In this document: piece by piece, positions 51,024 through 64,000 of the stretch
Layout of the letters: each line of letters starts with the position of its first letter
Numbering within the stretch: the stretch's first letter is position 1
Source of the DNA: Brugia malayi
Taxonomy: Eukaryota; Nematoda; Chromadorea; Rhabditida; Onchocercidae
Direction: 5' to 3'
DNA length: 64,000 nucleotides
Assembly: GCF_000002995.4 (NCBI RefSeq)
Contig: NW_025062479.1
Location: 2,687,721-2,751,720 of the forward strand
Translations under genes and position numbers: made by a program
The notes under the pieces: model-generated
Seen by the model: the letters and a program-made list of their open reading frames with translations, nothing else
Databases searched by the model: none
What the model was told of the DNA's origin: nothing

Positions 51024-51875
51024 CATATATATATATGTATGTGTGTGTGTGTGTGTGTATGTGCGCATATGTGCGTGCATCAGTGTGGGTGTACGGGTGT
51101 GTATGTGCGCATGCATGCATGCAAGCATGATAGCTTGCTAATTTTACGACACTTTAAATCATCCGCTTAATGAATTAAACTGATTATTATCATAGTATGA
51201 TAAGAATCTATTAATGTATATTATAAAAATTATAATACACATTAAGCGTTTATTGTTTTATTCTATCAATGAATATTGTATTAGTAAATGTGAATTCGAG
51301 GATTACCGACTCAATCATTTAAACATAATTCATGAATTCAAATTGTTCATTCGATCGTCTCCGGCGAAATTATCCGGAAATATGAATCCTTTTTTTCTCT
51401 TTCTCCAACGAACTAAGATATCGGAACTGCTGGGACTGCACCGGATCGGATATATAGCCTAAGCGATAATGGGGAAAAATACACACATACACATGTGTAT
51501 GCACACATGCACACATAGATACACACATACGCACATGTCCATCATACATACACACACACACACACACACAGACACACAGACACAGACATGAACAGATAAA
51601 GACAGACGAGGACAGACAGAGACAGACATGAACAGACACAGAAAAGTAGGTGTAGCTGTATAAACGGTTGGCTATGGCATTTGGCTTAGCATTAAGTCAT
51701 TGATTGATATCGCGTGCCTTTTTTGTGTTCATTCTCGTGTGATGATAACGGAGGAAGACGGATAAAGCAAATCCGTATTACTGAAAGGATTTATTTGGGA
51801 GAGAGAAGGAGAGAGGGAGGGTCAGAGAGGGAGAGGTAGAAAGATGTGGAGAAGAAGGGAAAGAGAAGAGAAATT
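51024..51875. repeat. Cluster of alternating purine-pyrimidine and purine-rich repeats
   Basis: In order: alternating AT/GT/GC sequence at 51024-51080 and 51097-51123, AC-rich alternating sequence at 51479-51518, (CA)n at about 51550-51570, GACAGA-type repeats to about 51645, and a purine-only-like GA tract at about 51797-51875. The GT-rich and CA-rich parts face each other as an imperfect inverted pair about 350 bases apart. Confidence 0.75.
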
Positions 51876-52987
51876 GATCTGAGATATTTCTGTTAATCTT
51901 ATCATCATCTCCTTTCTTCTTTTCATCCTTTTTACTCTATTTGTATAATAAGTATAACATATCATTGTATATCATTTGAAAATTCATTTCATTTTAATTT
52001 TAATTTGAAATAAACAAATTGAAGTAACAGTCATACAACATTCAACTCAATCCTAATTTGGATTACTTTCATTTTTATAAATTACTTCAACATTTTGTTC
52101 ATAACAAGTAATGTATTTTTGTTATTCTTTTTTTTGTTCCATAACAAAGAATATTATAGAAGTAACTTACTGAAAGTCTTTTTAAAGAAATTTCAAATGA
52201 ATTTTATTTAATCGATTTACTAACGCAATTGTCACATCGTCCATTACTTATTTCAGTCATTTTTTCTTCTTTTCTACTTTTTCTTCAACTCATTCTATTC
52301 TATTCATATGTTTGCGAAAGAGCGATTTAGGAATTATAAATTCTCAAAAAAAAAAAGAATTCTTTACTTATCATCTGATATGATCATTGTCCAGTTTGTA
52401 TCACACATCTAGAATCAGCATCTAAATTATGCTTGTTAAATTTTTTTTTCAGTCTATTTTATTTTAATATGAATTAGTCATGTATTTTACGTACGTAAAG
52501 AATATGTAAAAATTTTATTTTATTAATGCGGACGTTTATCGTTTTTTTTTTTTTCACGAGCATTTCCTAAACAAAACTAAACGTTACCTTGGCAATTGCT
52601 AAATGATACAATGTTATGGTAAAATTACGTATGTAAAAAAATTATGTGTAAAAGGAACGTAATGTTGCCATTTTCATATCAGAGTTAAAGTAGGAAACAT
52701 TTAGTATTCCGTATTAAATATAATCTGTCGTTTTGCATTTTTTTTTTTTGATTAATTTGTGATCACTCTTTTTTTTTTTCTTTTTTGTCAGTATAGTCAT
52801 TTAATCTTTTCTTTACACAACTATTTCTTAAACAGAACTCATGTACGTCATTTCGATAATTGCTAGATGATACAATGTCATCGTAAAAATTACTGAATAA
52901 CGTGATTTCACCGCTGAAATTGAATATTTTTGTTTTTTGTCTTTTCATAGTACGTTTATTTTATATGCTAATTATAAATAATTCGAG

Positions 52988-53070
52988 ATGCATCCATGTG
53001 GGCTTATTTCCTTGGATGTCTGAGCCAACTCATCTTGCCTAGGGGTCACGCATGTAGGTACCTGGTTATG
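52988..53070. other. GC-balanced island with hairpin potential
   Basis: This stands out from the surrounding AT desert. It can form a stem CATCCA (52991-52996) with TGGATG (53013-53018) and a second, TGAG-CCAA-CTCA (53021-53032). It matches no RNA family I know by sight and has no clear promoter or open frame. Confidence 0.35.
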
Positions 53071-56000
53071 GTAAAGTAGTTTGTTTTGGTTTCCTTCGTA
53101 TATATATATATATAAATTAAATGAGATAATTGAAAACGAAATATGGAATATATTTAGCTATACTATAAACTTTTATTTGTTAAATTATGATATTACATTT
53201 TTTTTTTTTCTTTATCGGTCTTCATTGATAACAAACATGAATGTGCTCTATGATTCTCTTATTTATAACTTTTTTCATTATCTTTCTTTTTCTTTTATTT
53301 CACTTTAGCCGAATTAATTAGGTTCTTTCTTTTTTGTTTTGTTTTGAATGATTGTTGTTTATGTGAAAAGATGTTTGGGAATTAAGAAAAAAAAAAAAAA
53401 GAAAAATTAAAAGCTTTTTGTTTCTTTCAGTTCGTTTTTTTTTTTTCGCAGTTCTGAATAACACAATTGATATGGATTGTGAAATTTAAATGAATTCGGT
53501 GTTTAAATTGTTACCCTTTCCTTTCTTTTTCACTTTATCTCTTTTGACCTTCTTTTAACATTAATTTACAGATATTTTGAATGTTTAATTTTATACCAAA
53601 AGAAAAAATTGTTGCTGTTCTGTGAAGTGGAAATTTTGTAATCATTTTTGTTTCGGGTTTTTTCAACATTTAAACGTTTTCATTTTGAAAATAGTTACAA
53701 ATGAAAAGAAAAAAAAAAAGTGTCGTTTATTTACTGAATTGATGATGGAGAATGAGGGGAGAGAGGGAGAGAAAGAGAGAAATAAGCCGGTACTTTGATT
53801 AGTTCGTTGAAACTTATTTTTTTTGTAAGCAGTGAAATCAAGCAACACTTTCATTTCTAAAAAAATCGAAAATAGAAGCTAGACATTTTGATGTTATTTC
53901 TGGAATATGCAAAAAGAAAATTCAATTTCACTAATCTCTCCGGGGAATTTTAAAACTTTTGATCGTTGGAATCTTCCGCTTCCGGCATAACTATTGAGTG
54001 TTTTCTTTTTGTGATTGAAATAAAAGTTGAAAGAAAAGAGAATTCAGATTGATGATTCTAAAAATTATTGATAAGGCATATAGTTAGTGTTGAATTCATA
54101 TTTTTCATTTTGTATGAAATTGAAGACAGTAGAAGTACAAATTGCGCTTATTGATCCAACATATAGCTTTTTTTTTTTTTTTTTTTTTGGAGGGGGTCAA
54201 ATGAAGTATGAATGATGATTCATTCCTGTTTGTTTAATTTTTTATAGATGAAGCAAATTGAACATTGAAAAAGAAGGGAGAATTTTTTTTTTTTTTTAAT
54301 TTTTATTATATACAATAAAAGAAAAATTCCGCTTTCTTTTTCTTCATCCTTTGTCCCTGACGGAGTTGTCACAAACATTCAGCGATATTGTCCTAATTCA
54401 ATTAAAAAGAAAGGAAGAAAAAAGTTTGGCGAAATTTCGCAGTGTATTTATTATCCGTTCAATTGCATTCTTTATTAAGTATATTTTCAGCAATAAATTT
54501 TATTGTTAATTTTCATGATTTTGAAAGTTTTCTAATCAATTTATCTGCATTTCTTTTTTTCATCACTTCATCGTACTGTTTAGAACATAGAAAATAGTGG
54601 TAACAATTTAATTGTGAAATTTTATGAGTTTTTTAGAATGCAAAATTTGATTAGCTTTTTTTTTTTGGTATAGCATTTATTTACATTGTGGTTATCATAG
54701 TAACTGTCTCTTTGTATTTATGTGTTTTAATTCGTTATTCATCGTGATTATGTGATTATTGTAGTTTATAACATTAACAACAATGAACACAAACAGTAAT
54801 ACTGATCCAACGCAAATTTAGCATTAAAAGTAGAAAGAAATTCGAACAAAAAAAAAAAAAAAAAAGTAGGTAAACTACAAATACGAATAGTATGTAGAAG
54901 TGTTTGAAAAGATAAAGTGGCATTTTAAGAAGCGAAAATTGAATATCCAAACAAAAAGAAGTGACTATTGTTTGCTTTTATATTTTTACGAATTTTATTT
55001 TTGTAAATTTATTTAAAAATTTATAATCCTGCGAGTCAAGTAATACTTATAAATCTGTAAATGTTTATGAAATTTATGGATTGTTTATGTTTAAAGATTA
55101 TTCTGTAAATAATGGTTTAGAAGTTGTATGACATTGTTTTCTTTTTTTTTTTTTTTCCTAAAAAAACGCCGTTTAATGTTCTTCCAGCATACACACTCAT
55201 TCCAGTTCTTATTCTACTATAAAGTGAAATATGTGAATTATTTATTATCGATGAATTTTATCTATCATTTCATGTCAGTCATTATCAACTTGGAAGTCGA
55301 TTTGGTATATCTATAGAAAATCATTACATTTTATTTGTTTGTTTGTTTTATTATATTCAATTGTTTATCATTTATTATTGTTAAGCATACGTTAAGCATT
55401 ACTGGTTGCAATGTCATTTTATTAGGTAATGTACAATTTTATCCTTAATCATAATAAATTCGTAAATTAACAATCATGTTAGTTTTGATCTTTCTATAAC
55501 GAATTAATCTGTTCGATCTTTCTGTCCATAAAAAATTAAACTATCTATCAATAATTTCTCTCATCCTATCTGTACGATGAATTATTCCGTGCAAAGCGGA
55601 GGAATTCATTGGTTTTAATTTTTATTGTGATATGAGTCGTCATCTGATTAAAGCAAGCAGCAAAGCTACTTTTTTTTTACTTTGGTTCCTGCGACAAATT
55701 TTGATTAGAGCAATCTTGTGGTTGATTATTATCATACACTTTTTATGTCTTTGTGTACATAAAAATTTTCCCTGCAAATTTATTCGAGAGTAATTGTGTA
55801 GTAGAAATTCTGATTATATTAGAAATATTAATGATATGATATCTTATACAAAATTTTACATTAATTTGTATAAATTTAATAATAAATTATCATTACATAT
55901 AAATCGTATCGTATGAGCAGTTCAAATTTTCTTTGAGAAAAATTGAAGATTTTCTAAAATTAAATATTGTCATAGTGGTATTGAGAATATTTTTAATAAA

Positions 56001-57090
56001 AAAATGATTTCGATATAAATATAGATGGTAACAACATGGCATAATATGATCGAATATGATAATAATATTGTAAAAGTATGAGTACCGTTCAGGCTGTCAG
56101 ATATTTTTTTTTTTTTTTCGTTTATCCTACATCCATTACAATAGGTCTAAATAAAAATAAAAATCAAATTTAAATGTTCATACTTGATTGTATGAAGTGA
56201 TTAAGTTATCAGATTTTGATTTGAAAATTAACACTAGTTTGTTTATATCATTGAAGAGTGATGTTTTCTTTATACGTTAAATCGTTATCAAAACCTGAAA
56301 GAAATTATAAACGAAAAGATGATGATAGGATATACTCATGGAAAACATTTTATTATTTTTGTATTTGTTATTTTTTCTTTTGTTTTTATTTCTCCCAAAA
56401 TTATATCGACAGTAAAGTAGTTGATTTTTTTGATCAAATATTGATTAGAAATCATTTGAAGTATATTATAACAATTATCCTTCAAATAAATTATTCCAAT
56501 AGAACATCATAGTATCAATTTGCTTGAACAGTTATATTTCTAAAAAGAGAAAAAAAAATTTTTTTCAAAACTTTTTTTTTTCTTTTTTTACAATGTATGA
56601 TTTATATTGCAGAGATTGGTATATCTGATTAAAATAAACAAAATAACGATTTATCGTTGTCACTTTCTTTTTTTTTTTCATTTTATAAACATTACATATT
56701 TTCTGTGGAAGTGCTATTTTTTTTCTCCAGATATTACTGCAAATGAAATATATAAAATTGTATTTAGATAAAAATAAATGAATATTTTATTGCTGTAATT
56801 TTTTTCGTTTTTATTTTTCCTAACATTAACATTTCAGTCTTTTGATTGAAAACTGTTTCATTTCTGTGTCATGCTTTTTTTCTAGTAGTAATGTTACAAT
56901 TAAAATTATATTTTACAAGAGTAAATGATAAAATTTGACAGAAAAACATGTTATATATTTTTTAGCATTATTATTTATCTATCAATTGATGAACGCATCA
57001 TTTCTATGCAGTGCTTGTTCCCGAAGTATCAGTGCGAAATTTGTTACATAAAATTTTCATTATAATTTGAAAAATTAGCAAAGTAAAATT

Positions 57091-64000
<6,910 letters not shown>

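Larger units (their letters stand above)
49960..57010. other. Seven-kilobase gene-poor region
   Basis: AT-rich sequence without a supportable gene. It includes the microsatellite cluster at 51024-51875 and a small GC-balanced island at 52988-53070. Confidence 0.5.

Noticed and set aside
50937..51639. Histidine/threonine- and cysteine/valine-rich frames on the minus strand
   Set aside because: They are translations of GT/CA microsatellites.

Overview
The window looks like a piece of nuclear chromosome from a parasitic nematode, most probably a spirurid or filarial worm. It is strongly AT-rich with hundreds of long A or T tracts, genes are split by many short GT-AG introns, several genes begin just behind a TTTCAG-type acceptor as expected for spliced-leader trans-splicing, and the gene content is animal (RBM39, ARHGAP33-type RhoGAP, ABCC1-type pump, EMRE, NDUFAF4) with nematode-style ShKT and small secreted proteins. 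Species cannot be fixed from the sequence. All exon models were joined by hand from donor and acceptor sites with reading phase checked at every junction; none is backed by transcripts.

Layout. 0.6-5.8 kb (+): two mitochondrial genes in tandem, a complex I assembly factor NDUFAF4 homologue with an unusual C-terminal extension, then TRMU/MTU1, the mitochondrial tRNA 2-thiouridylase. 6.4-11.9 kb: two divergently transcribed paralogues (- then +) encoding small secreted proteins of a family I cannot name. They share an N-glycosylation sequon, a CxxCCK motif, a C-terminal CxCC motif and most intron positions. 13.5-19.6 kb (-): RBM39-type splicing factor (RS domain plus three RRMs). 20.4-22.0 kb (-): secreted protein with five ShKT domains. 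22.9-23.3 kb (-): a divergent EMRE, the small regulator of the mitochondrial calcium uniporter. 28.1-30.4 kb (-): a signal-peptide, single-pass membrane protein with a possible degenerate thioredoxin fold. 38.4-49.9 kb (+): PX-SH3-RhoGAP protein of the ARHGAP32/33 type, with a 4.2 kb intron. 57.1 kb to the window edge (+): ABCC1/MRP1-type ABC transporter, cut by the window end after its first nucleotide-binding domain.

Between these lie three large gene-poor AT-rich deserts (23.3-28.1, 30.4-38.4 and 49.9-57.1 kb) holding microsatellites and homopolymers. Three unrelated loci serve mitochondria (complex I assembly, mitochondrial tRNA modification, calcium uptake), and the first two may be co-transcribed. 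The most interesting material is the divergent pair of unnamed secreted paralogues, with matching promoter motifs, a probable GC-AG intron and an inter-intron duplication. Next are the EMRE without its acidic tail and the thioredoxin-like membrane protein.
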